A stretch of 64,000 bases of DNA from Burkholderiales bacterium (GTDB lineage: Bacteria > Pseudomonadota > Gammaproteobacteria > Burkholderiales > Casimicrobiaceae), in assembly GCA_025354165.1 (NCBI GenBank), contig JANXNI010000016.1, forward strand, positions 62,001 to 126,000, written 5' to 3'. The position numbers and the translations under genes are program-made. The notes beneath the pieces were generated by a model that was given only the letters and a program-made list of their open reading frames with translations, was not told where the DNA came from and did no database searches. This document shows positions 10,451 through 18,389 of the stretch, in pieces; the stretch's first letter is position 1; each line of letters starts with the position of its first letter.

Positions 10451-11281
10451 TCAGTCCGGCGTGCGCCGGAATATCTTGCTGCTCGTACTGGTGCTGCTTT
10501 CTTTGCTTTTCTTGCCGCCCCTGCTGAACGTTGAGCCGGTTCCGCTTTTGTTGCCGCTCTTGCTCCCCCACGCACTGCGCTGCATGCCTGTGCGCGGCGT
10601 TCGCTGGGAGTCTTGCACCGTGGGCTCTGTGAGCTTTCCATCAGCACTGACTACCTCGGCAGGTGGTGCCGGGAATGGAATGCGTGGGACGATTTTGAAC
10701 GCGTCGCCCAAGTGAAATCCCCGGCTGAGCAAAAAACGTATCTGCTTTTGTCGCTCCTTGTCGTCCGACGGAACGTTTCCATAGCGGCGTTCCCACAGCG
10801 CTTTTGCGACTTCATTTTCGTCCTGCTCCAGTACTTCGAGCGCGAGCTGTGCGACGTCCTTCTTGATGCCGGTTTGCGCGAGCTTGTCTTCGATGAAACG
10901 GCGGCTGGCCTGGCCGGTGAGGCGACGGACGATGGCTTCGGCGTAGCGGTCATCGGACTGCCAGCCCTGAGCAACGAGATCATCGATCAAACGTGAGATG
11001 TCGTCCTTTGCGGGCGGCGGAGCCTTGGCTTCATTTCGGGCGCGGCGCGCTTTGGCTTGCGAGAGTTTGCGCATTAGCTCTTCGCGCGAATGCTCACGCG
11101 TAGTCAACAGACGCAGGGCTTTGTTGCGGAGCTTACCCGCAGCTTCAGCCTCAGCCGCAGTCTTTGCGGGGTTCAGCTTTTCGTCGTTTGACATTCGCAG
11201 ATTATCGAACGCTTTGCAGGGCCCGGGTGGCACCATCGAAAGTTTTGCGGGTGGCCCCGGAAAGCTGAATGCGAGTTGCAT
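10451..11281 (-). CDS. recX: Regulatory protein RecX
   Basis: RecX binds RecA filaments and limits recombinase activity. The core (residues 50-185) shows the three-helix RecX repeats: NKALRLLTTREHSREELMRKL, IDDLVAQGWQSDDRYAEAIVR and KERQKQIRFLLSRGFHLGDAF. The start at 11281 is chosen because AAGGAGA lies seven bases before it; the internal ATG at 11194 has no such site. The protein is long for the family (276 residues), owing to a basic Ser/Gly/Lys-rich C-terminal tail of about 70 residues and a 29-residue leader. It lies two genes downstream of recA, separated by a glutathione S-transferase gene. Confidence 0.9.
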   Translation of the reverse strand: MQLAFSFPGPPAKLSMVPPGPCKAFDNLRMSNDEKLNPAKTAAEAEAAGKLRNKALRLLTTREHSREELMRKLSQAKARRARNEAKAPPPAKDDISRLIDDLVAQGWQSDDRYAEAIVRRLTGQASRRFIEDKLAQTGIKKDVAQLALEVLEQDENEVAKALWERRYGNVPSDDKERQKQIRFLLSRGFHLGDAFKIVPRIPFPAPPAEVVSADGKLTEPTVQDSQRTPRTGMQRSAWGSKSGNKSGTGSTFSRGGKKSKESSTSTSSKIFRRTPD

Positions 11282-11341
11282 ATCGTCTCCTTTGCAGCGG
11301 TGTGATTGTGCTCACGACATTTGCTTTGACTTTGACGGGGC

Positions 11342-11971
11342 TTAAGCGTTCCAGTGGCCCGCGAAGATGGGCGCTACGTCTGGATGCGCTTCTATGCGAT
11401 GCAGCGTTTCCAAAAATTGTGGGCGATTAGCCTTCAAGTGCGCACGCGTTCCTGACCATTTCGATACGACTGCGGCGAGGAAGTCGAGCGCGCCGGGCAC
11501 TTCGCGTTCGAGGTAGGGCGACGCGTCAAACAGGTCGGCGAAGATTTCCCAATGCCGGTGTAATTGCGCTCGTGCGGCTTTGCGCACTCGCTCGTTGCTG
11601 GCGTCGTCGGGTTCAGCGCACCAGCGCTCGGGGAAGTCGGACACGCTGACGGCGGAATAGCAGTTGGCCGCGATGAAGACGAGACCACGTAGCGAGCGCG
11701 CGCTCCGCGACGCGTCATTCGGAAACAGTCCAGCATTCGGAAAAACCAGCCCCAAGTGGATGAGGATGGCTACGCTCTCTGACATGACCGTTCCATCAGG
11801 CAATACGAGCGTCGGAATCTGCTTGAGCGGGTTGATGCGCTCTAGTTCGGCTACCGCAGAGTCGGGTTCCCATGTGGACGCACGGATGATTTTGAAAGGT
11901 GTTTTACAGCGTTCTAGCGCTACTTCGATAGCGGCTGAGCCGGAGCCTTTGCTTCCATACAAGGTGTACAT
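11342..11971 (-). CDS. Glutathione S-transferase family protein
   Basis: This 209-residue cytosolic protein has an N-terminal thioredoxin-like domain (MYTLYGSKGSGS, INPLKQIPTLVLPDGTVMSESVAILIHL, with the conserved cis-Pro before TLV and the SES glutathione-binding turn) and an alpha-helical C-terminal domain. The start is set at 11971 by an AGGAG seven bases upstream; the frame opens earlier at 12004. The substrate is unknown. It sits between recA and recX on the same strand, an unusual guest in a normally tight pair. Confidence 0.88.
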   Translation of the reverse strand: MYTLYGSKGSGSAAIEVALERCKTPFKIIRASTWEPDSAVAELERINPLKQIPTLVLPDGTVMSESVAILIHLGLVFPNAGLFPNDASRSARSLRGLVFIAANCYSAVSVSDFPERWCAEPDDASNERVRKAARAQLHRHWEIFADLFDASPYLEREVPGALDFLAAVVSKWSGTRAHLKANRPQFLETLHRIEAHPDVAPIFAGHWNA

Positions 11972-12011
11972 CAATGAACTCCTATCGAACGAGTTGATGA
12001 CCATTCCACCA

Positions 12012-12053
12012 GCCCCCTCACCCTAACCCTCTCCCGCGAGGGGCGAGGGGACT
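12012..12053. repeat. REP-like element, CTCTCCC/GGGAGAG family
   Basis: The sequence runs CCCCCTCACCC, then CTCTCCCGCGAGGGGCGAGGGG, a GC-rich hairpin. It is followed on the opposite strand by GGTGGAATG, as in the copy at 29727. It lies in the 192-bp gap between recA and the GST gene. Confidence 0.75.
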
Positions 12054-12163
12054 AGACACAGAGGCCGCCACCTCTGGTTTGTACGGTCACAGAGAGAGCG
12101 GCGCGAAAAGCGCAAGGTCTATGCGGATTGAGCCAACGACGAAATTACGTTTTGTAGCCCGCT

Positions 12164-13213
12164 TTATTCGTCGGGCGAGCCTTCATCCTTCGAAACCGCG
12201 CCGCCAATGGTGATGCCAACCTTTGCGCGAATCTTGTCTTCGATTTCTTTCGAAAGCGCGGGATTTTCGCGGAGGTATTCGCGTGAGTTGTCCCGGCCTT
12301 GACCGATGCGATTGCCGTTGCAGCTGTACCAGGCGCCGGATTTTTCGATGAAACCGTGCTCCACGCCCATATCGATGATTTCGCCGTGGCGGGAGATGCC
12401 CTGACCGTACATGATGTCGAACAAGGCTTCCTTGAATGGCGGTGCGACTTTGTTCTTTACGACTTTGACGCGGGTTTCATTGCCGACGATTTCGTCGCCC
12501 TTTTTGATCGCTCCGATGCGGCGAATGTCCAGACGCACCGAGGCGTAGAACTTGAGCGCATTGCCGCCGGTGGTCGTCTCGGGGCTGCCGAACATGACGC
12601 CGATCTTCATGCGAATCTGGTTGATGAAGATGACGAGCGTATTCGTGCGTTTGATATTACCGGTGAGTTTGCGCAGCGCCTGACTCATGAGGCGAGCTTG
12701 CAGGCCCGGGAGCTGATCGCCCATTTCGCCTTCGATCTCGGCTTTTGGGACGAGCGCGGCGACGGAGTCGATGACGACGATATCCACGCCGCCAGAACGA
12801 ACCAGCATGTCGGCGATTTCAAGACCCTGCTCGCCGGTATCCGGCTGACTGATGAGCATGTCGGGTACGTTGACGCCGAGCTTTGCTGCGTAGATAGGGT
12901 CGAGCGCGTTTTCCGCGTCGATGTAGGCGGCGACGCCGCCCAGTTTTTGAATCTCGGCGACTACGCTCAGGCAGAGTGTGGTTTTTCCTGACGATTCCGG
13001 GCCGTAGATTTCGACGACACGACCGCGTGGCAGACCGCCGATTCCGAGCGCTATATCTAGCCCCAGCGAGCCCGAGGAAACTGGAATGATGTCGAGTTCG
13101 AGGTTGCCCTCGCCCATCTTCATGATGGAGCCTTTGCCGAACTGTTTCTCGATTTGTGAGAGCGCGGCAGCTAGCGCTTTTTTGCGGTCATCCATGGGGA
13201 GTTCTTTGCTCAT
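12164..13213 (-). CDS. recA: Recombinase RecA
   Basis: RecA is the ATP-dependent strand-exchange protein and the coprotease for LexA. It has 349 residues, the usual length. The Walker A motif GPESSGKT is at residues 71-78, followed by [57 protein letters not shown] (L2 DNA-binding loop) and an acidic C-terminal tail. It is divergent from lexA, with 286 bp between the two starts and a clear SOS box nearer lexA. Downstream on the same strand are GST and recX. Confidence 0.98.
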   Translation of the reverse strand: MSKELPMDDRKKALAAALSQIEKQFGKGSIMKMGEGNLELDIIPVSSGSLGLDIALGIGGLPRGRVVEIYGPESSGKTTLCLSVVAEIQKLGGVAAYIDAENALDPIYAAKLGVNVPDMLISQPDTGEQGLEIADMLVRSGGVDIVVIDSVAALVPKAEIEGEMGDQLPGLQARLMSQALRKLTGNIKRTNTLVIFINQIRMKIGVMFGSPETTTGGNALKFYASVRLDIRRIGAIKKGDEIVGNETRVKVVKNKVAPPFKEALFDIMYGQGISRHGEIIDMGVEHGFIEKSGAWYSCNGNRIGQGRDNSREYLRENPALSKEIEDKIRAKVGITIGGAVSKDEGSPDE

Positions 13214-13441
13214 TTTGAAAGTCCTTTAATTGTAGGTTTCACAACCTGCGGTTGCGGATTGGGGGTTTGGCCACCTGCGCATTCCTAAATAGAGCGACCA
13301 GCTTTAGGAAAGGTGCCTCGCAGGCGACCGAAATGTGTTCGGCAAAACGAATCTGTTCACTTGAACTCCGTCCCTTGCATCCACAAACAACTACTTGCGT
13401 TTATGAACAGCACTGGATAGAATTCACTGTATGGATGCGCA

Positions 13442-13457
13442 CTGTATAAGAAAACAG
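13442..13457. promoter_or_regulatory. SOS box (LexA operator)
   Basis: CTGTATAAGAAAACAG is an exact CTGT-N8-ACAG palindrome, 42 bp before the lexA start in the recA-lexA divergent region. It is expected to give lexA autoregulation. A second box of equal quality close to recA was not found, so control of recA may rest on this site or on a degenerate one. Confidence 0.85.
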
Positions 13458-13499
13458 TTTTCGAGTCAAGCGCATCGTTAAAAATCTCTGGAGACTTCA

Positions 13500-14108
13500 A
13501 TGCGCCCACTCACCGCCCGCCAGGCCGAAATCCTTGCCCTGATTCAGGACTTTATGGAGCGTTGCGGCTTTCCGCCGACGCGTGCCGAGATTGCCGAGAA
13601 GCTGGGCTTCAAGTCCGCCAACGCCGCTGAAGAGCACCTCCGCGCGCTCGAGCGCAAAGGCATTCTGGACATCCTGCCCGGCGCGTCGCGCGGCATTCAG
13701 CTGAAGCAGGCGGGCTTGCCCGGTTTGCCGCTGATCGGGCGCGTGGCGGCAGGTTCGCCGATTTTGGCTGAGGAAAATATCAAGTCGCGGCACAAGGTTG
13801 ATCCGGCTCTTTTTTCACCGAAAGCGGACTACCTGCTCAAGGTAAAAGGCGATTCAATGATCAACATCGGCATCATGGACGGCGACCTGTTGGCGGTCCA
13901 TAAAACGACTGAGGCGAGATCGGGCCAAGTGGTCGTCGCCCGCATCGATAATGAGGTGACGGTCAAACGGCTGAAGCGCAAAGGCAATGCAATTGAACTG
14001 CTGCCCGAAAACGACGCGTTAAGCCCGATCATCGTCGATCCACAGGTGAATGATTTTGCGATTGAAGGGTTGGCCGTGGGCGTGATTCGTTCGGGTGGGA
14101 TTCACTGA
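13500..14108 (+). CDS. lexA: LexA repressor
   Basis: LexA is the SOS repressor, cleaved when RecA filaments form. The 202-residue protein starts [20 protein letters not shown] with the winged-helix DNA-binding domain ([27 protein letters not shown], residues 24-50). The Ala84-Gly85 self-cleavage site is in VAAGSP. The catalytic serine is S119 (KGDSMIN) and the lysine K156 (VTVKRLKR). GGAGA lies six bases before the ATG. The SOS box 42 bp upstream supports autoregulation. The gene ends close to a 116-bp element shared with the convergent HAD gene. Confidence 0.98.
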   Translation: MRPLTARQAEILALIQDFMERCGFPPTRAEIAEKLGFKSANAAEEHLRALERKGILDILPGASRGIQLKQAGLPGLPLIGRVAAGSPILAEENIKSRHKVDPALFSPKADYLLKVKGDSMINIGIMDGDLLAVHKTTEARSGQVVVARIDNEVTVKRLKRKGNAIELLPENDALSPIIVDPQVNDFAIEGLAVGVIRSGGIH

Positions 14109-14118
14109 TTGCGAGATA

Positions 14119-14233
14119 CAGCTTTTCTCTGCAATCACCTTTTATCAAGGGATAAACGCTGATTAGTGTAATACTCGACTTATAGTTATTTACGGCGCTA
14201 CCCCATAAGCAGCGGTCATTTCAGCGCAAAGCC
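14119..14233. repeat. 116-bp palindromic intergenic element, copy 2
   Basis: It starts CAGCTTTTCTCTGCAATCACC and ends near GGTCATTTCAGCGCAAAGCC. The inner parts are AAGGGATAA and GCTACCCC, with CTCGACTTATAG at the centre. The right end is degraded (AAAGCC instead of AAAGCTG). It lies between the convergent ends of lexA and the HAD gene. Confidence 0.7.
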
Positions 14234-14284
14234 ATTAACGTTCGTTTATACGTTCAGCCCTGCACTCCATATAGTTGGCACGCG

Positions 14285-14911
14285 TCAGCGCGTCACGCCA
14301 TGCTTCGCCAAGGCGTCGCGGGCGCTTTGCGGACCGGTGATAATTTCCGCCGCCCAGCCTCTCGCCCGCGCCGCTTCGACATTTCGCGGCGAGTCGTCGA
14401 GAAACAAAGTTTCAGCCGCAATCAAATTCAACACCCGCTCGGCAAGCGCGTAGATCGCTGCATCCGGCTTCGCAAGGTTCACCCGCCCAGAAAAGATTCC
14501 GCCCTCAAATCGCGCAATCCACGGGCACCGCGCCTCCAGCACAGGTGCATACGACGCAGGCATATTCGACAGATACACCAGACGGTGCGCGCCGTTATCA
14601 GCCGCTTCATCAGCCAGTTGATTGAACAGCGCGATAGTCGGATCAATCGTCGGCAACACATGTGGAATGCGCTCAACAAATGTGTGCAAGTGGGCGCGAT
14701 CCAGCGAGAGCCGCGCTGCACTGCGCCCGGCGACGGTAGCCGCGTCTACGAGACCCAGATCAAAGTCCAGCCAATCCTGATGATTGACGAGTGTGTCCGC
14801 CAGGGCCGCCGAGGTCGTTGGCGACGCTGACGTTGGTGCGAAGTGCTCATCGATCAGTCGCACCGGATTCCATTCGAACAGCACGTTACCAAAGTCAAAA
14901 ACGATATTCAT
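14285..14911 (-). CDS. HAD-family hydrolase (YihX-like)
   Basis: This 208-residue phosphatase-type protein starts at 14911 with MNIVFDFGNVLFEW. The nucleophile aspartate lies in the DFGNV form of HAD motif I, as in YihX-type sugar phosphatases. Motif II is LVYLSNMP, the lysine motif is in NLAKPDAAIY, and motif IV is LFLDDSPRNVEAARARGW. The longer frame to 14977 adds residues without family character. The substrate is unknown. No operon partner is evident. Confidence 0.88.
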   Translation of the reverse strand: MNIVFDFGNVLFEWNPVRLIDEHFAPTSASPTTSAALADTLVNHQDWLDFDLGLVDAATVAGRSAARLSLDRAHLHTFVERIPHVLPTIDPTIALFNQLADEAADNGAHRLVYLSNMPASYAPVLEARCPWIARFEGGIFSGRVNLAKPDAAIYALAERVLNLIAAETLFLDDSPRNVEAARARGWAAEIITGPQSARDALAKHGVTR

Positions 14912-14990
14912 GGCACGATCATAGGCGATACGCGTAGACGCACTCCGTGATGAAATACGGCATTCCCAATACGCCAACGTTCACGTCGAT

Positions 14991-15281
14991 ATGACCACTG
15001 CTCTTACCGCTGATCTCTTCGAGTCCCTTCTCGGCAAACTCATTTCCGTCAACACCGCCGCAGGCATCGAAATGTGGCGGATTGACAGCGTCAAACGTCG
15101 CGAGCAGCACGGGCTGCGCGCGGACCCTCCATTCAACGTTTATCTTGCCGCGCCATCTGGCAACGACCGCAAGCAGGGCTTACGCACCGCCGCGCTGCCC
15201 GACGGGGTTACAGCCGATTTTTTTGCGGTACCGATCGCTGTCAGCAAGGATCAAGTGACTTACGAGGTGGTGTTTAACTGA
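14991..15281 (+). CDS. DUF6916-like small protein
   Basis: The product has 96 residues. Its pattern of an N-terminal LTADLFESLLGKLISVNT, a central DPPFNVYLAAPSG, and a closing FFAVPIAVSKDQVTYEVVFN matches the DUF6916 shape (beta-rich, ending YEAVFN). Such proteins are often encoded near Mdp-like tail-collar genes, and three of those lie 1.5 kb away on the other strand. The function is unknown. It is divergent from the HAD gene. Confidence 0.65.
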   Translation: MTTALTADLFESLLGKLISVNTAAGIEMWRIDSVKRREQHGLRADPPFNVYLAAPSGNDRKQGLRTAALPDGVTADFFAVPIAVSKDQVTYEVVFN

Positions 15282-15450
15282 AGTATATGAATCGCGAGCA
15301 TCACTCAGGAATCATGAGAGTGCCTTGTTCCCGGGGTTAGTCAGGCATAGCAAAAAATTCCACAAGCGATGCACTCCCCGCTCCCGGAACACGCGGTAGC
15401 GCCGTGCGAGCGATCTCGGTTCGCGCGATACCGTTACGCCAATAACGTGG

Positions 15451-15969
15451 TCACGCGGTCGGCGGCTCAGCAGTCATATAAAGATACAGACCCCGCGTTT
15501 CTACTTCACGAAAGCCCTGCCGCTCGTAGAGTCGGCGTGCCGGGTTGAACGGTTCGACGTGAAGTCCCATCGGGATTCCGGCATCGTGCGCATGCCGCAA
15601 CAAGGCGTGACTGATCGCGCCGCCGACACCGCGATTTCGCGCCGAGCTCACCAGCGTGATTTCCATTAACCGTAGTTCTTTGCCAGTTTGCTCGAAGTAC
15701 AGCCGTCCCGCTCGTAAGCCGTCGACTTCAATCAACAGAAATTGCGCGTTTGGATAATGTTGCCGATAATGCGCGTGTTGCGCATCAAACTGCTGGCGGC
15801 AGAACCTTTGCTTGTCAGCGTCCGGCCAATCGACAGCAGCCAACTCGGCTTCGCGCGTGAGCGCGTAAAGCGTGGCGGAAAAATCCCGATCAAGCGCTGT
15901 TTCGGCCTGCACGACCACCTGTATAGCAGGATGCAGTGCGGCCAGGGTCGCGTTTAATGCGGCAATCAC
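15451..15969 (-). CDS. GNAT-family N-acetyltransferase
   Basis: This 172-residue protein has a GNAT core: FLLIEVDGLRAGRLYF, then LRLMEITLVSSARNRGVGGAISHALLRHA with the acetyl-CoA pyrophosphate loop RNRGVGG, and HVEPFNPARRLYERQGF. The acceptor substrate cannot be told. It sits 22 bp after the end of the Tat-type secreted protein gene on the same strand and could be the last gene of that set. Confidence 0.88.
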   Translation of the reverse strand: MIAALNATLAALHPAIQVVVQAETALDRDFSATLYALTREAELAAVDWPDADKQRFCRQQFDAQHAHYRQHYPNAQFLLIEVDGLRAGRLYFEQTGKELRLMEITLVSSARNRGVGGAISHALLRHAHDAGIPMGLHVEPFNPARRLYERQGFREVETRGLYLYMTAEPPTA

Positions 15970-15991
15970 CCGCGCGAATCAAGCGTGTCGG

Positions 15992-16708
15992 TCAAACCCA
16001 TTCGCCATGAACGGCAAAGCTCAAGTAAGGGAAGTCAAGCCCAAGCAGCGTCGAAGCGCGTACCGGTGCACGGGTATCACCACTATAGGCGTATCGCCCC
16101 AATTCGGGCGCAACTCCGGTAGCAGCCCGCGGCCCGGCGAGCACGTAAACACCCGGCTTGAGCTGCGGGCCCGACCCACTCGCCATGAAATTGAAAAATG
16201 CGGAGCTGCGCTTGCCCGAGGAAGCAATGTGCGTCACCTCAAACCCGGAAAAGGCGTCGTCATGCGCAGTGAACAGCACCGACGGACTGGTGCCGCCGAG
16301 GCGTTTCGGCCGGTGCGACCACAAGCCATGCCGCATCACGACCCCGTCAATCGCAATGTGAACCGCAGTGACCTGCAGCTGGTCTTCTGACAGCGCGCCC
16401 GGCCCACCCGCGAAACCATGAAACGACACATCGCGCAGCGGGGACAAAATCTTTACGCCGCTATTTGCATCGGCAGCTAATCCAGCGATGGATTGAGCAT
16501 CTTCAGCAAATCGGGCCAATGCAAACGGCAGCGAGCCGCCCAAATCCTTCGCGCCGACCGACTCGGCGACCAACCTGCGCCCACCGCCTTTTTGTCCGTC
16601 GAACGCCGCGACCGCGCCGGGCGATCCGAGCCACACAGAGCCTGCGCTCGCGACAGCTACGCCTGCGGTGGTGGCCGCAGACACCGACATAAAACCTCGT
16701 CTGTCCAT
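15992..16708 (-). CDS. Secreted protein with twin-arginine-type signal
   Basis: The 238-residue product begins MDRRGFMSVSAATTAGVAVASAG, a twin-arginine signal followed by a hydrophobic stretch and a likely cleavage near AVA at residues 32-34. The mature part is beta-rich (VSFHGFAGGPGAL, FNFMASGSGPQLKPGVYVLAG) and has no named domain I recognise. It lies 34 bp downstream of the third tail-collar gene on the same strand, so it is probably part of the same transcript as the collar genes and possibly the giant surface protein. Confidence 0.7.
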   Translation of the reverse strand: MDRRGFMSVSAATTAGVAVASAGSVWLGSPGAVAAFDGQKGGGRRLVAESVGAKDLGGSLPFALARFAEDAQSIAGLAADANSGVKILSPLRDVSFHGFAGGPGALSEDQLQVTAVHIAIDGVVMRHGLWSHRPKRLGGTSPSVLFTAHDDAFSGFEVTHIASSGKRSSAFFNFMASGSGPQLKPGVYVLAGPRAATGVAPELGRYAYSGDTRAPVRASTLLGLDFPYLSFAVHGEWV

Positions 16709-16742
16709 TATTTTTCCTCGTTACGTTCAGGCACTGCGTGCG

Positions 16743-17261
16743 TTAGGTCCGCGGCGGGTATACGCCCTGCAAGGCAATACAAAAGTTCAGTGTCAGGTAC
16801 GGCTGCATATTGTTGTGGGGCTGATCGCCACCTATTGCAGCGACGGCGTTGGGCGACATTTGCACCAGGCCTGTGTTACTCGCCTGATAAAGGTTTGCTC
16901 CGACCGAGCGAGCCAATGACTCAGCAACTGCCTGAGGATCTTCCCCTGGCTGGTTCGAAGCCATCATGGTGTGCGAGTGCAAAGGTATTTCAGATTCCAG
17001 CAGCGTCACCGTTTCACTCCCGCCCGCCTCACCCAAATCATGAAGCGAAAGGCCGGGCCCCTGACCTGGGTGCATTGGTGCGTTGCCCTGCATGTCGGGG
17101 AGTGCGAAATTCGACTTGCCGTCGCCCCCGTAAGTCGTACCCAACAGGGAAAAGAGCGCAGTGTTCTGGGAAAGCGGGAGAATCTGCCCATTGCAGAAAG
17201 CCCAGCCTTTGGGGGCAAAATTAAAGGGGAAGATGCGAATCTCGGCAACAAACGGGTCCAT
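16743..17261 (-). CDS. Tail-collar (Mdp-like) domain protein, paralogue 3
   Basis: This 172-residue protein has the phage tail collar domain at its N-terminus: VAEIRIFPFNFAPKGWAFCNGQ, LFSLLGTTYGGDGKSNFALPDMQG. The C-terminus has the shared QPHNNMQPYLTLNFCIALQGVYPP ending. The same family includes the microcystin-dependent proteins of cyanobacteria; function outside phage is not established. There is no signal peptide. It is the last of three tandem paralogues with 9-bp gaps, so co-translation is likely. No phage structural genes are near. Confidence 0.88.
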   Translation of the reverse strand: MDPFVAEIRIFPFNFAPKGWAFCNGQILPLSQNTALFSLLGTTYGGDGKSNFALPDMQGNAPMHPGQGPGLSLHDLGEAGGSETVTLLESEIPLHSHTMMASNQPGEDPQAVAESLARSVGANLYQASNTGLVQMSPNAVAAIGGDQPHNNMQPYLTLNFCIALQGVYPPRT

Positions 17262-17270
17262 TGTGTGCTC

Positions 17271-17774
17271 CTATGTCTGAGACGGGAATATCCCGAAAAG
17301 CGAAATGATGAAATCGACACAGAGATAAGGCTGCAAATTGTTATGAGGCTGACTGCCGCCCGTAGCACTCACCGCCTGAGCATTCATTGCCGAATTCGCG
17401 TTTGCGGCGATAAAGGGGGTGTAAGCAGGCGTGGTCGCCAGAACATTGTTGGCTGCATTGGCTGTCGTAGCGTCGTCATTGCTCGCCAACATTGGATGCG
17501 TATGTGAGGGAATTTGCGCTGTTGTCAAAGTAATCTGCTCAGCGCCGCCCCGTTCCGCTAGGGTAAAACCGCCCCCGAAGTGCAGCGGAAGGCGTCCACT
17601 CACGTCGGGCAGTGCAAATGTCGACTGTCCGTCACCCCCGTAAGTGGTGCCGATCAAATTGAACAGGGTTTCGTACTCCGATATAGGGAGTAGCTGCCCA
17701 TCGCAAAACATCCAGCCTGCAGGGGCAAAATTGCCCGCGAACATCCGGATTTCACCCACATAAGGTTGTGCCAT
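17271..17774 (-). CDS. Tail-collar (Mdp-like) domain protein, paralogue 2
   Basis: This 167-residue middle paralogue reads VGEIRMFAGNFAPAGWMFCDGQLLPISEYETLFNLIGTTYGGDG, then STFALPDVSGRLPLHFG and a C-terminal GSQPHNNLQPYLCVDFIISLFGIFPSQT. It is more diverged in the middle (TANAANNVLATTPAYTPFIAANANS) than its neighbours, which hints at different trimer tips or ligands. Gaps of nine bases on either side mark it as part of one translation unit. Confidence 0.88.
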   Translation of the reverse strand: MAQPYVGEIRMFAGNFAPAGWMFCDGQLLPISEYETLFNLIGTTYGGDGQSTFALPDVSGRLPLHFGGGFTLAERGGAEQITLTTAQIPSHTHPMLASNDDATTANAANNVLATTPAYTPFIAANANSAMNAQAVSATGGSQPHNNLQPYLCVDFIISLFGIFPSQT

Positions 17775-17783
17775 TTTTTGCCC

Positions 17784-18290
17784 CTAGGTCTGTGACGGGA
17801 AGATGCCCTGTAGGGCAATGCTGAAGTTCAAGACCAGATATGGCTGCATATTCAGGTGCGCCTGACTGCCTCCAGCATTGGCCAGCGTTGTCGGATGCAT
17901 GGCACCAAGATTCGCAGGCGGCGAGTAGCTCTGCGATAACGGGCTGGCCAGAAAATTACCGGTCGGTATCGCGACATTCGTGTTGTCCCTCTTCGGCGAA
18001 GCGGCGGCAGTGTGGATATGCGTCGGGATTTCGCTAATCGACAACGTATGACTCTTCTCGCCGCCGCGCTCCCCTAGCGTATGAGAAGCCCCCATGTGTA
18101 TGGGGGTTCGCCCCTGCAGATTCGGAAGGGCGAAGTTAACGCGACCGTCTCCTCCGTACGTTGTTCCCAGCAACGAAAAAAGCGCTTGATTCTGATTGAT
18201 AGGCAGCAACTGACCGTCACAGGTCGCCCATCCCTTCGGCGGAAACCCGAAACTCATGATTCTTATCTCGGACAAAAACGGTTCAGCCAC
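17784..18290 (-). CDS. Tail-collar (Mdp-like) domain protein, paralogue 1
   Basis: This 168-residue first paralogue has LSEIRIMSFGFPPKGWATCDGQLLPINQNQALFSLLGTTYGGDG, NFALPNLQGRTPIHMG, ISEIPTHIHTA and a C-terminal GSQAHLNMQPYLVLNFSIALQGIFPSQT. The three copies share both ends and differ most in the centre. It starts 99 bp after the stop of the giant surface protein gene on the same strand; joint expression is inferred from order and spacing. Confidence 0.88.
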   Translation of the reverse strand: MAEPFLSEIRIMSFGFPPKGWATCDGQLLPINQNQALFSLLGTTYGGDGRVNFALPNLQGRTPIHMGASHTLGERGGEKSHTLSISEIPTHIHTAAASPKRDNTNVAIPTGNFLASPLSQSYSPPANLGAMHPTTLANAGGSQAHLNMQPYLVLNFSIALQGIFPSQT

Positions 18291-18389
18291 TTAACTCTCC
18301 TCATCAAGAAAGTGCACATTGCACTCACAGATCGATATCGATCACTGCGACACGACTAACTAACAAAACCTAGAGTGCACAACTCACAC

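Noticed and set aside
13340-13420. Possible second SOS box before recA (CTGTTCACTTGAACTC and CTGTTCATAAACGCAA)
   Set aside because: Only one half-site matches in each; the other half departs from ACAG at two or more positions.
16743-18290. Tail-collar genes considered as prophage remnants
   Set aside because: No other phage structural, integrase or lysis genes are nearby, and the genes are intact tandem paralogues of the Mdp type.
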